Shown piece after piece: positions 28,577 through 40,834 of a stretch of 64,000 nt of DNA. A program made the position numbers and the translations under genes. Source of the DNA: Calocera cornea HHB12733 (Eukaryota > Basidiomycota > Dacrymycetes > Dacrymycetales > Dacrymycetaceae). The notes below the pieces were generated by a model that was not told the DNA's origin, did not search any database, and saw only the letters and a program-made list of their open reading frames with translations. Numbering within the stretch: position 1 is the first letter of the stretch; the number at the start of each line of letters is the position of its first letter. The stretch spans positions 1 through 64,000 of the forward strand of contig KV423945.1 in assembly GCA_001632435.1 (NCBI GenBank), in the 5' to 3' direction.

Positions 28577-29447
28577 GGCGGGGCTCCACTCTCCCCTCGC
28601 GAGCGGGTCCGCCAATGATTGTCACGTCTCCTTAGTGCAAGGCTTTGACGTGACCTTATGAGCAGAAATCACCTCCGCGCCTCATGTCCTATTCTTGCTT
28701 TCCTCACGACCACCGCAACTCATCCCCCTTTTTAACGTGATCATTCGGTTTTATCTGGTCACAATGCGCATCACGTCTCATCTTACTCTTCTGCCACTCT
28801 TCGTTGCACCATATTCCTGTGTTAGTCAATCCTGCTTCTCTCGTTCGTATTTCGCTGCTTCCCACCTACCTTGCTACCCTCTTTGCTGTGGAGAGCACCG
28901 TTTAAAGAAGTGTGCTGCTGTCCGTACCATGTATCCATGTGACGCAAACTGCCTTTGGAACGAGGTAACCCAATACAGTTGTAGATGCCACCAGCAAACA
29001 CGGAGTGTGCCATCGCTGGTCAGCCTTGCTGCTCATCGGGCTCGCGTGATCGCTCGCGCCCAAACGCCCGAGCACGTCAGCGTTCGATTGCGTATTGATT
29101 ATGATGCTTGTCGGTAACCGGTCGCAGCCGTTCTACGGCGATTTCCATTGCGTGCTCCCAACAAATAGCGCACCCGAGCTCGCCATCGATGCATCACTTG
29201 CGCCTTTACTACCCTTTTGCCTTAACCAAGCCGGCTCGATTGAGGTCCGATTGCGCGAGTATCGCGTCTTGCCGTACAAAACTTCTAGTTCCGAGGCACC
29301 CGTCTGGTCCCGTGCACCCCTGGCGTCCCTACATACCTGCGGGGTGCCGCCCCTCATAGCTTCCGTGCGCATAAGTACCCACCCATCCAGACGACTCGAG
29401 CGAGCGCTCGTCGTCCCAACCTCCCTTCTGTTTACCAAGCGCCCACC
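28577..29447. other. Intergenic, 0.87 kb
   Basis: Contains the 3' region of GSK3 and the promoter of the F-box/WD40 gene. A short open frame beginning MRITSHLTLLPLFVAP (28764) looks like a secretion signal but does not continue into a convincing protein. Confidence 0.5.
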
Positions 29448-31888
29448 ATGGAGTCGGCCAACACCCTTTCCTCCATAGCGAACCAAAAAACTTGCGATAC
29501 CGTCTCTGCACCTCAGAATCTCTTGATCCGATCCTCGCGACCACCATCACCGTCACCCCAGCTTACAACGACCAGCTTGTTCGATGTCCCGCCTATGATT
29601 AGCGCGCCGGACGATGCGGATGTCCCGATGGAGGAGCCGAATGCTGACGACAACCAGCTGAATACTGCTTTCTTTCCCCCGGCGCCTTCCGGGAGGAAGC
29701 TATGCATAAGGCATCAGCGCATGGCGGATGAGGGGACGAACTTGAAGCTACAACAGGTACGTGTATGCGCCCGATAATATGCTCTCATGCTCATATCCTT
29801 TCAGTCGCTTGATCTGCTACCCGATGAGGAACGATCTTCCATCGCCCAGATATGGTCCTCGTTCAGCGCTTCGTCACATGCGCGACGAGATCTTATCCTG
29901 CGCGGCATCCTTACAATGTGCTGCTTCACCGAGCTATCCCTCCTCTCGGATCAACTCCGGGATATCATTCGCGTCGACCCCTTCACCCTCTTCCCTTCCG
30001 AGCTCTCCCTCCGCGTTCTCGCATACCTCGACGCCGCTACATTGACCAGGGCTGCCCAAGTCAACCGTAACTGGAACCGCCTTGCGAACGATGATGTGCT
30101 GTGGAAGACGATGTGTCAGCAGCATATCGAGCGGAAATGTACCAAGTGTGGGTGGGGCCTGCCGTTCCTGAAGACCAAAAAGACCTGGCTGCCTGGCGCC
30201 GTCGGTCGACCAGCCATCGCTACGCGTCCTAGCAGCTTCTCCCAGACCAAACGCACCATCGAGGAGCTCGATCGCGAGATCTACCCTACCGAGTCCGCCT
30301 CCAAGCGTGTCAAGTCTACCAGCCCCGAACCGTCTCTCTACGCCCCCATTGACTCCGCTGGCCCTTCCGATCCTACATCATATTTCGCTGCCTACGAGGC
30401 ACAGAAATGTGTTACTCGCCCGTGGAAGGATGTGTACCATGAACGGCATCAAGTCGAGTCCAACTGGCGCAAGGGTCAATATGTCGTCTCCACTCTTAAG
30501 GGACATACCGAGGGCGTCATGTGCCTCCAGTTCGCCGAGGACCTGCCGCATCCCTCATTCCCGGTTCTTATCACTGGCTCCTACGACCGTACCGCACGCG
30601 TATGGAATCTCGAAACCGGCAAGGAAATCCGAACACTCCGAGGCCATTCGAGAGCGATAAGGGCGCTGCAGTTCGATGAGGCGAAGCTGATTACTGGCTC
30701 GATGGACCATACGCTCCGTGTATGGAACTGGCGCAATGGGCAGTGCGTTCGCACGCTCGAAGGACACACCGAAGGCGTTGTGTGCTTGCAGTTTGACGGC
30801 AATGTGCTGGCAAGCGGCAGCGTCGATACGACAGTGAAGGTGTGGAACTTGCGCACGGGCGAGTGCTTCACCCTGCGTGGTCACAGAGATTGGGTGAATG
30901 CCGTCACTATTTGGGACTCGAAGGCCGGATCTACCGACCATGTTGCCGAGGCATCGAGTTCGAACGCACTCCCCGATATCGATGCTGGCAAGATGCTCTT
31001 CTCTGCCTCGGACGATGGTGTTATTCGCCTTTGGGATCTGAATTTGCGACAATGCGTCAAGCAATATCACGGCCACGTCGGTCAGGTGCAGTCGATCAAG
31101 CTGCTATTGTTAGACGAAGGGAGCGATGAGTCTGATGGAGCGACGGAACCCCAGGAGCCCGACTACGCGGAAATTGCAGCCCAGTTTCAATCATCGGTTG
31201 GCGAGGGAGCGGACGAATCGGAAGATCCGGTACCACCTGCGGTGGGAACGATCGTGCCTTTCAACCACCCGTATACACAGTTGCCATCAGGAATGCCTGG
31301 ATTTGCACCTGTGTCTGTATCGATGCCTACCGTGCCGCCGGCAAATCACCCCGGCTTCGATTCCCCAGCCTTCGCGCCTTCTGCCACGTATGAGCCGCAT
31401 GACCATGAGCCGCAAGCCAATCACCGGGTTCCGTCGCAGAAGCGAACCGGCCCTGTTCCAATCCTCATTTCCGGCAGCCTTGACAACACTATCAAGGTGT
31501 GGGATGTTGAGCGGGGCCAGTGCATGAAGACGTTGTTCGGGCACATCGAAGGTGTTTGGGCGGTTGATAGCGACCGTCTAAGATTGGTCTCTGCCAGTCA
31601 CGACCGAACAATCAAGGTGAGCACCCGGTTTCTTGTTACTTCTCGGCTTCCTTTTCCCATATCCCGTCAGCTTACTGATGCTACCCTCACTAGGTTTGGG
31701 TCCGTGAACAAGGCCGATGCTTGACGACGCTGGTGGGACACCGTGGTGCAGTGACGTGCATCGCGCTGGGGGATGACAAGATTATTTCCGGGAGCGACGA
31801 TGGCGATATCAAGATCTGGAGCTTTGCGCGTGATGCGAAACCGATAGTGCCGTTGTCCTCGGGTGCAACGGGTTCCATTGCGGCATGA
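29448..31888 (+). CDS. MET30: F-box/WD40 substrate receptor, MET30/SCON-2 type
   Basis: Substrate receptor of an SCF ubiquitin ligase; yeast Met30 and Neurospora SCON-2 control sulfur assimilation by targeting the Met4/CYS3 activator. Three exons (29448-29756, 29805-31616, 31694-31888) give 771 aa. The N-terminal dimerisation region precedes the F-box (FPSELSLRVLAYLDAATL, about residues 175-220), followed by the family hallmark ERKCTKCGWGLP and PWKDVYHERHQVESNWRKGQ. Seven or eight WD repeats follow (LITGSYDRTARVWNLETGKE, LITGSMDHTLRVWNWRNGQC, LASGSVDTTVKVWNLRTGEC and so on). An acidic, then Pro/His-rich insertion of ~110 residues separates two late blades (about 31100-31450). It ends ATGSIAA. 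MET30 is preferred over the Cdc4/Grr families because of the CTKCGWGLP linker. Confidence 0.9.
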
Positions 31889-33534
31889 GCGGGATGCGCG
31901 ATATATTGCGAGGGGCTTGATTCCCTATTCGAGCGACTTGCTTCCATCGCTTCGGGACTTGGTTCTTTATCATTTTTCATTCTGTTTTTGATTGGCATTT
32001 TGGCATTTTTCCTTTGTGTGTACTGCGACACACCTGCGTTTTCTTGCGCCTGTGCGGGCCTGTATTGCGTCACGTTTCCGTTTCTGTTGTATGTGTACCG
32101 GCGGTGATGGACTCGCCGAAGGAGGCTGCATGTGGGATACCCTTGGCAATAAGCCTGTTCTGTTCTGTTCCCATAGCGTTGTACGTACTGATTGTAATTA
32201 ACCAGCCAGGGAGGGAGGGGTGTGAGATGAATAGGATGGATGGGTGAGCGGCACGGGCGGCCCCGCAAGAGTGTTTGTATACAATGACTATGCTGTAAAC
32301 ATAACTTACCACGGGGTGCTTGGTATGTGGGGTGATCGAGGCGGTGCGGCCCTGCTCCCCGTGCCGGCGGCTGCGTGCCCGCGCGGTCGGGATTGGAATG
32401 GGCAAGCCGGGCACGCCGTGCGCGTGTACTGCACAAGGAGATTACGGCCCTGGTTGCGTGGAGACGGGTGCCGTGCCGTGCGGGTGCAGCGCTGGGGGCA
32501 CACCGGCAGGGGGGAGATGCAAGGAGAGCAAACATTATTAGCGGGAATCACAGGAAGCGTGCTTGGCTATCGTCTGACAGGGGAAGCTCAAGCGTGTGCG
32601 GCAAATGCGGCGCGGGAAGCGGGAAGCGGGCGAACGGCTTGCCTCCGGGCGAGCTTCCGGGCTTCGCGCTATCTCCCGCTTGCCGCCTGGCGCCTGGGGG
32701 AAGAATGCCTCCGTGGCCGTTCCCGGGCGGGAGCAATCCTGAACTGAGTGGCTCGGCCACGCGCGGGTGCTGGCTGGCTGCAACTGGGACTACTGGGACT
32801 GGGACTGGCACTACTGTGCAAGCCTGGTCGACTGATGCTAGTGGACAGCGTGTGAGCACCAGACCGTACCGCAGTACAACGACACATACCGCTCGTCGCT
32901 GCTCTTGCTCATCGCATCTCATCTCCGACCCCCACTCTGCTCAACTTGTAATCATACCAGACCCGAACAAGCGGTACCCGCCCGCCCGCGCCCAGCGATA
33001 CACGACTGTGCGAGATATATTGCGCCGTGACGAGTTTACGGTACCCCCACCCACCAACGCACTCCGAGCACTCCGCCGCCCCGCCCCAGCACACCGTCAC
33101 CGTGACCTCGCCCGTCCCCGTCCCGGGCATATGCAATAGTGCCGTTCGGGCGCCACTTGACCGCTCCGTGCTTATAACGCCCCCCCGAAGTACGGTACCG
33201 GCCGCGGTCTGCTTAGCGCTCCAGCACCGCTGCCCCTCCCTGGACCCACCTCGCCTCGCCTCGCTCGCTCGCTCGGTTTCACGGGACTGCACGCTCGGCT
33301 CGCCTGGGACCGCCTGCCCCTCGCACGCTCGTCGTCCCCCTCCCGCCTCGTCCCCTCACACCTCGTGACCGTCCTTCCCGAGCCTGCCCTTATCCCCTCC
33401 CCGTCGCTTCGTCCTCTCCCCCTCCTCCCCTCCCTCCCCCCCCCCTCCCGCCTACCACGCTGGATCCCTGCTCGGACGGCCTCCCCCCCTCTTTCCAGGC
33501 GCTCGCCCCCACCGGCAAGGACAAGTACAGCGAG
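31889..33534. other. Intergenic, 1.65 kb, GC-rich
   Basis: No gene seen. Short tandem runs such as GGGACT (about 32786-32810) and GCGGGAA (about 32610) occur. From ~33370 to 33500 the plus strand is a long C/T-rich tract including a run of ten C, the likely promoter/leader of the following gene. Confidence 0.55.
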
Positions 33535-35019
33535 ATGACCACCGTCGACGTGCACGTCGCCACCGCGCCCTCCTTCAACAAGGTTGCCTCATACCCACAC
33601 CCGCACCAGCACCAGCACGCACATGCACAGGCTCTCATGAGCTTGCACCAGCATCACCAGCATCACCAGCCACGCCAGCAGCCCATCATGCAGAGCTACA
33701 AGCATATACCCCGGCCGGGCCACGTACGGCAGATCGTCGCTAACTGGCCGCCACGTCCCACACGGCGAACGGCCGGGGCCGTCGCTGCCCCCGCCACCCC
33801 GACGAACCAGCCCAAGGGCCCGATATACAAACTCCCCCGGGAGATCCTCGAGGCGATCTTCGACCACTACATGACCGCGTGGGAGTGGAAGATACACGCC
33901 GACATTCACACCGTCTCGCCCTTGTTCAACGAGCTCGCACGCACCCTCCGCAACATCGCCATGGTATGCAAGCTCTGGCGCTACATCTGCCACGACTCGC
34001 CCCGGCTCTGGCGCAACATCCTCCACTGTTCCCTCGAGGTCGAGCTCCAGCACACGCACGAGTACAAGATGTGCATGGACCGCTGTAGGATGGTGTCCAT
34101 GGACATGTGGGTGTCGGGGTACCTGGAGCTGCTCGAGGTGTACGACTACCTGAAGGAGAAGGACGCATTCGATCGCGTGCGCAGCCTCCACGTCGGCCAC
34201 GCCCAGATCGCAACCCGCGTCACCAAGGACGTCGTGCCGTGGTTCATCTCGCGCGAGCTCCCCAACGTCGAGCGCTTCTCCCTCGACTACGCCGACATCA
34301 GCATGTGCGAGTTTGCAGAGTACCTCAAGCAGTTCCCAAAGCTCGAGTACCTCCGCCTCCTCCACGACCGCTTCTCGGACTATGCCGAGCTGCTCGCGGA
34401 CACAGAGGCCCAGGAGGCGCGCGTTGCCATCCCGAACGTGCGGTGCATCGAACTGATCCAGGAGAAGCGCGACTGGATCTCGCAGGTCATGCAGCGGCTC
34501 GTGACGACCAACCTGACCTGCATGTCCATCACGCTCTCCTCGCGCAAGGGCCCTGGGAACACCGCGTCCATCACGCTCGCCGACGCCCCCTGGATGTGCA
34601 TCTCCCTGCGCAAGATCGCGCTCGGCAACCACCTCGACTACGCAGACATAATCGGCATCATCCAGCCGCTCCTCGCCCTCTCCCACCTCCACCTCTTCCG
34701 CTCCGCCGTCTGGGGCGCCCAGGAAGAAGAGACAAAGCAGCCGTGCGACGCCCTGCTCGCCATGCTGCACGCGCGCCCGCGGGGGGGCGACACGCTCGTC
34801 CCCGCGCTGCGCATGCTGAGCTTCTACGCCTACCCGCTCTCCACAGGCGCGCTCTTCGACCTCGTCCTGAACCGCAAGCAGGCGCACAGCGTGCCCCTCA
34901 AGATGCTCGGCCTGGACCCAGAGTGGATGAAGGCTGCTACGCCTGCTGAGCTCAGCAGGATTACCGCCGAGGTCGACGTGTTTGGGACCACGCCGTACCA
35001 TTTGAATGAGTGGCAATAG
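33535..35019 (+). CDS. F-box domain protein with His/Gln-rich N-terminus
   Basis: Single-exon gene, 494 aa. Residues ~20-55 are a His/Gln/Pro tract (PHQHQHAHAQ, HQHHQHHQPRQQP). The F-box-like segment follows at about 98-165: YKLPREILEAIFDHYM, then ARTLRNIAMVCKLWRYICHD and SPRLWRNI, the pattern of the large basidiomycete F-box families. The remainder has leucine-rich helices resembling degenerate LRRs (LPNVERFSLDYADISM, FPKLEYLRLLHDRF). Presumably a Skp1-binding SCF receptor with unknown substrate. The start is the first ATG after the C/T-rich leader. An antisense frame of 505 codons overlaps it but has no domain content. Confidence 0.82.
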   Translation: MTTVDVHVATAPSFNKVASYPHPHQHQHAHAQALMSLHQHHQHHQPRQQPIMQSYKHIPRPGHVRQIVANWPPRPTRRTAGAVAAPATPTNQPKGPIYKLPREILEAIFDHYMTAWEWKIHADIHTVSPLFNELARTLRNIAMVCKLWRYICHDSPRLWRNILHCSLEVELQHTHEYKMCMDRCRMVSMDMWVSGYLELLEVYDYLKEKDAFDRVRSLHVGHAQIATRVTKDVVPWFISRELPNVERFSLDYADISMCEFAEYLKQFPKLEYLRLLHDRFSDYAELLADTEAQEARVAIPNVRCIELIQEKRDWISQVMQRLVTTNLTCMSITLSSRKGPGNTASITLADAPWMCISLRKIALGNHLDYADIIGIIQPLLALSHLHLFRSAVWGAQEEETKQPCDALLAMLHARPRGGDTLVPALRMLSFYAYPLSTGALFDLVLNRKQAHSVPLKMLGLDPEWMKAATPAELSRITAEVDVFGTTPYHLNEWQ

Positions 35020-36453
35020 GGCTGAACGGTCAGAGGCGGGGAAGCGCCTTCTTGGGATGAATGGATGGATTCTGGATTGGATTGGACAGGCGTGCCGTGC
35101 CGTCACCGTGCGGATTCTGCGGCCCTGTGCGGTGCGGGGCTGTGGAGAGAGGCTGAGGTTTTGCCGGAGGGGAACAGAAGACGCAACCGGGGCAAGGAAA
35201 CCGGATCAAGCTCGGCGATTATTTTCCGGATTGCGCGACCTCCGCCGCTGCTTCTTCTCGCGAAGGACCCCGCTTTCTGCTCTCCTCGCGCCTGGTTGGG
35301 CCGCTTGGCCGGCATGAAAAACCGGCGCATGCGCATGCGCTGCGGAAGCGATCGGGATCGCCAGTCGCCTTTGCTGGGCTTTGCTGGAAAAGGGGATGGG
35401 AACACGGCGGAGCTTACAGCACTACACGCGTACGCGCTCGCGTACCTGCCGCCGGGGAAACTGTGATGCTGGAGATATGGAAGGCGGGGAAGCCGGAAGC
35501 CTCAGAAGGCTGCGAAAACTGGGGGACCAGGCGGGGAAACTGGATGGAGGAAGGAAGGGAAGGACGGAGGAACGGCCGTCGCAAGCTGCTACGGGAGGGA
35601 GGGTGCGATCGCGAGGCGCGTGAGCGTGGACCTGCGCCTGATGCTTCGCCACGCTCGCCTCGGTTTGGCTTGCGAAGACGGGGATGGGCCGCCGGCTCGA
35701 GAGAGGCTCTCCCCGCCGAGCCGCAGCCTGCTCGCCTGCTTACCTACGCGGCCCCAGCTCGTACGGCACCAGCTCCCAAGTCCTTCGGACGACTACTTCC
35801 TCGCGGGTCATCTTTTCAGATTTTCCCCGCGCTCGGAATGTTCTCAAACCTCTTGTATTTTCTACTTTGTCTCAGTTTGTCTGTTTTTTAGTTGACTGGA
35901 TTTGTTCTTTTCAAGTGAGGGTGGGAGGAATTCAGCGGGTCTACATGTCATAGGTTACCCTCTTTTTTCCCTATTTTTTTTTGCTCTTGTGATACACTGC
36001 TCGGAGCCCGTACCTTCCTTTCCTCTCTCGTTAGCCGGCTGCTTAACCTCCCATACTTCGAGGAGTACGAGGGAAGCCGTCGAGTAAAGTTACACTAATT
36101 GAGTTTTTCTTCAATGATTGAATGCCTGCTGTCCTTGTACAGCTAAGATCTGCTCCCTCGTCCGTTGTCCGACTCGTCCCTTCACCTACTACGGAAACTG
36201 TCCGAACCCTAAACGTGGGACTGGCAAATGGTTGTGGCCCGCTCGGGACGAGTTTGGGACCAGTGAAGAAAGCCAAATAATCTTGTTCCGCTTTCGAGGG
36301 CCCTGAGGCGAGATCGGGACGCGACTGTCGCTCGCGCACTAGACCACACAAGCCGCCACTCACCACGGGCGCCATAACACGCCCGTTCTCCCTCGTATTT
36401 CTCCGTCTCCGGCTTTGATTACGGCCTCGGTGGGTGACCGACGGTGAGAGAGG
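35020..36453. other. Intergenic, 1.4 kb
   Basis: No gene recognised. It includes a short alternating GCATGCGCATGCGC palindromic stretch near 35326-35340 and T-rich segments near 35870-36000. It probably contains the promoter of NUP133. Confidence 0.5.
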
Positions 36454-39400
36454 ATGTTCTCCGCACCCGCACACGGCCCGCGCGCACGGCGGCACACCTC
36501 CCGCACCCCGCACACCCACACTCTGCCCTCCCAGCGCACCACCCCTGCCTACCTCGCCCCCAGCCGCACCGCAGACGAGTCCGTGGACGTGGACATGGCC
36601 TCACCCCTGGACGAGACGTGGGAGGAGCGGCGGGAGGGCGAGGAGAGGGTGCTGCTCAAGGACGACGATTGTGAGGTTGCGGTCGTGGGCGAGCTGCCGG
36701 GAGAGGTGAGGGAGTTGCTGGCCCAGACTAGTGCGTTGCTCCCCACGCGTGCTTGCTGTGGGGAAAGGTGCTTATGCACGGTGCAGGCATACAGGATCCC
36801 ACACGGGGAGCGATCGACGACCGCACGGGCTACGCCTACCTCACATTATTCGACCGCTGCCTCGTCTGGCGGTACCAAGATGCCCGCACACGTGCGCCGC
36901 TCCTGCTCAGCGCCAACCAGGTGTACACCTTCCCTCTCCCACCCGCGCACTCCGGCGCACTCGCGCAGGCCGCGCTCGTCCCGCACCAGAAACGCGAGCC
37001 GGGCTTGCTGCTCGTTCTCCCTCAGGGCGAAGCCCGCTATTGGGACTCTGTCTCGCGCGCCGTGTCGAGCCCGGACAAGTACGCGAGCGTGACGGTGAGC
37101 CTGGCCGAGGGGGAGGAGGTGAACGGCCTCTGGCGGTGGGAGAGCGCCGTCTACCTGCTCTCCACTACGGGAGGGGCGATCGCCCGGCTCATGCTGACGA
37201 GCACGAACGCGGGCACCGCGCTCGTCGTCTCCTCCGCCTTCGCCCGCCCGCGCACGGGCCTCCTCAGCTTCTTCTCCCGGCACCATGCCTCGGGAAGCCC
37301 GAAAGTCGCTGGTCTTGCCGTGGGGCACGATTCCGCGCGCGGGGTAGACGTGTGGGTCGCGAAGGAGAAGAGCGTGGAGCTATGGCGCGTGGACAGGGAG
37401 GGCGGCGAGCACCTCGCCCTGGAGGTGAATGTGCAGGAGCTGCTGCCGGGTGCGCTGCCCGCGCTCGAGGATAAGGCGTGGTGGGACGTGCAGCTGCTTG
37501 ATGTTGCCGTGCTGAAGGGTGGCACGCCCGTGGTCGTGTTCGCGTGCACGGCTACGATGCCTGGGCTCGTGTGGTCCAGCACCAAGCCGCCTTCGTATGC
37601 TGTTGCGACGCTCGTCGACGCTGGTGGCGGAGAGATGCGAGTGGCCAGTCTACGAGAGCTGCAATACTCCACCGTGCGTGTCCCTCCTCCATTCCCGTTG
37701 GACCCCTGCTGACGTGCCCCGGCAGCCCGCCGTCCTCCCGAGCACCCAAGTCTTCCTCTCAATCCCCCAAGGCGGCAGCATCGTCTTCGCCCAATTCCCC
37801 GATACGGTCATCTCCTTCAGCCTGACAACCTCGCTCTTCTTCGAGGATATCCCCCTCCGCGACGTGAACGAGAACCGCTACCTGGGGTACAACACCGAGC
37901 CGCGCGTGGAGGGCCACGTGACGTGTCTTACGGCCTTGAGCGGGCTCATCTCCCTCACCGTCGATGTTGAGAGTGTGAACGCAAAAGCGCAGACTGCGTA
38001 AGTCCGCCCTGGCGTCCAAGAGATAGTCCTGATAGGAGTGATAGGCTGGAAGGCGCCAATCACCAACACCTCGCAACTGACAAGCTAAAAGAGCGTATTG
38101 AGCATGCCGTATACTACGGTGGATCGTCCGCCAACCCGCTGTCCTTCGACTTCCGCAGCCCGGAAGTGGAGGGAGATCTGACCGCTGCCATCGAGCAGAT
38201 CAGCAAGGAGATTGTTTCCGATTGTGTGTGATCTGCACTCGTAGGACGAGTGTACTCTGACTGGTGATACAGCGTACAGGCACAAGCCGTGGCTCCTGGA
38301 TCTGGAAATGCAGCTGAAGGAGCGGCTGGACGCTGCGCGCGAGCTGGTCGCTTTCATTGACAACAACCATCTGCTTGGACGCGTAAGACTTCTCCCCGTC
38401 GCTGCTCCAATGAATGCTCACTGGTCTCCAGTTATCTCTGACCTCACGGTGGAGCATTTGCATGGATGCGGAAAAGATCGCTGCGGCGAAACGGCTGTGG
38501 TCGTTACACGAACAGGAGCTAAGGTGGGTCCTGCAGAACTACATGCTGGACCCTGCTAATGGTCAAGCAGCGATCACCCGCAATCTCTTCTCTCGCCCGT
38601 GCTATCCGAGATTGTGGCAAGGAGTGTGGCAAGTCAGAGCAGTGATGCTACGGAAGGCGGGATTCGTACTTTCTTTGAGCACAAAGTAGGGACATGCTCA
38701 TGTTTAGCTGGGGAGTCTGCTGATATGTTCCAGATCGCTGAGATCGCACTTCTCACAGAGGAGATCGGTGATATCGTTGAGCAGGAGCGGGAAACTGCTG
38801 ATGTGATCCACCGTGCTAGTGTTACGCTGGAGGCTGCTCGTATACTTGTGGTAAGTTTGCTGATCTTCCGTCTTGTCGTACGGTGCTGACCTCCCTTAGA
38901 CTCTCCTTACAGCTGCCCAAGAATATCGAAGTGAATATTCCATCCGATATGGAATTTCGGAGTACAGCAGTCCGGTCCCTCTCTGGACAGAGACGCCGGG
39001 AAATATCGATCTACTTCTCTTGCTTAATGAGCGAACAAGGGAGGACTACAGCACGGTCCACCAAATCAATCCGAATAACCCACCAACCAACACGTCTGGT
39101 GCGGATATCGAAGTCCTTCAGGACCAGTTGAAGTACCATGTTTTGTTTGTCGCCCAGGCGTACTTCCGTGTTGTTCGAAATCGCCTGTCCTACCTTGAAC
39201 AGTACGTGATATCGTGCTGTTGTGCGAACCCTCCGACTGACGACTCGCACGACCTCTGCAGCGTACAAGGCGATGATAGCCCGGAGTACTTGCAACTGCA
39301 GAGTCAGCATACCATCGATCGCAAAAGGATAATTATAGGACTCGGTATGTTCTGAGCTATTATTGCATGTGATGAGTCTCACTCGGCTGCTTAGTTGACG

Positions 39401-40834
39401 TGGGCCACTTCCAGCCTGCCCTCCATCTTGCGGAGCAAGAACAGGACTGGGAAACCTTGGTTGACCTGTGCACGGACGAGAAGCTGGGGGCAACGCCTGC
39501 TCTGCTGGAGGAATACATCCTTAACCACGGAGAAGCCTTCGCATTCGAGCTGTATCAGCACTACTATCAGACGGGTCTGTGCGCTGCCTGAGACCATGGG
39601 TCCACTGCTCATGCTTCCTTGCAGGGAAGATATACGAGCTGCTCCATAGGAACGCGAGAGAAGAGATTCAGTTACTCGATCGCTTCCTGCAGCAAAGCAA
39701 GTATTACCGCATCTCCTGGATCCATGATATCAATATGGGAAACTTCCAATCGGCAGCTCGTTCCTTGCTGCTGGAAAGCACATCAACGCAGAAAGCAATC
39801 GATCGCAAGGTGAGCAAAACGTGTTATTGTTCTGTTCTGACGAAACTGACGAAACGTGAAGACCATGTTGAGTGTTGGAAAGCTGAGCGAACTGGCTCAA
39901 CGAACGGCTAAGGAGTACAGTCAGGACAGCGTCGCCATCGTGGGAGGTCAGTGTTCATTGACTGTTGTTCCTAAAAACTCGATCACTTACTCTGGAACAG
40001 CATATGACAAGGGACTCGAAATTGTCACCGTGCACGAAAGATTGGCAGAAGAGCTGGCTGAGAATATCGCCCTTGGCCATCTCGCCCAGCCTGACATCCT
40101 CGCCGATACTATTGCTGAAACAAAGGCTACGCGGCTAGGTGACTCCGCCCTGGCCGAGGTCTTCAAAGCGTGTGTAAAGCACGTCATGCACGGGGACATC
40201 CTATCCATCGAAGACCTCGTGGACGTTTTGACGCTGAAAGACAATGGACGCAGCGAATACAAGGACTACGCAACAGCACTGAAGGCTTTCGAGCGGAGTG
40301 AAACTGTGAGTGGGACACGTGGTCTTCTTTCAGTTATGGATTGACTGACTTTACCACAGGAAATTCCGCCAATAAGGGCACAGATAACTTTGGAGGCAAT
40401 CTGGAGGCGCATCTACCTCCACGACGAGTGGGTCGCCCCACCTCTGCGAAGCTCGGCATGCTGACCCTCACGATAGGTGGAGAGAATTGCAAGCCAGTGA
40501 CGATATGCCAGACAGCGAACGACATGCGCGCCTCCGTGGTACGGCAGCGTACGCCACCCTCTGGACCACAGTGGAATTCATGGATCCCAAGTTCTTCCTC
40601 CGACCGGCTAACTGCCGTCGAATTCCCACCGAAGAAGAGTGCTGCAGCCGATTCGTGAGCTACAGGCCGGAACAGACTGCCGCTCTGCAGCAGGCCCTGG
40701 CGGACGAGATATCACAACTAGAAATAGCCTTTACTGACGAGGCTCCTTCTTCACCGAAGATGGGCCTCGAGTTTTTGTACGACGAGTTGTGGGCGATACT
40801 GAGGCATGATAAGGAGTCGGGCATGTCTTTCTAG
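36454..40834 (+). CDS. NUP133: Nucleoporin NUP133 (Y/Nup84 complex)
   Basis: Scaffold nucleoporin of the Y (Nup84/Nup107) complex; roughly 1,100 aa. The N-terminus is Pro/Ser-rich with an acidic segment (LLKDDDCEVAVVGELPGEV), then a beta-propeller: DPTRGAIDDRTGYAYLTLFD, CLVWRYQDARTRAPLL, WDVQLLDVAVLKGGTPVVVF and IPQGGSIVFAQFPDTVISF. After ~38000 many short introns break an alpha-helical C-terminal domain: HFQPALHLAEQEQDWETL, REEIQLLDRFLQQSKYYRIS, WIHDINMGNFQSAARSLLLE and LEAIWRRIYLHDEW, which match the Nup133 C-terminal fold. First splice junctions: 36454-36730, 36787-37673, 37726-37997, 38045 onward. TAG ends at 40834, inside the antisense COA8 gene. The exact count of small introns in 38200-40600 was not fully resolved. 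Confidence 0.85.

Noticed and set aside
33589..35106. 505-codon open frame antisense to the F-box gene
   Set aside because: Composition mirrors the sense gene (Val/Leu/Arg/Glu from complemented codons); no domain, and the sense strand has a clear F-box.
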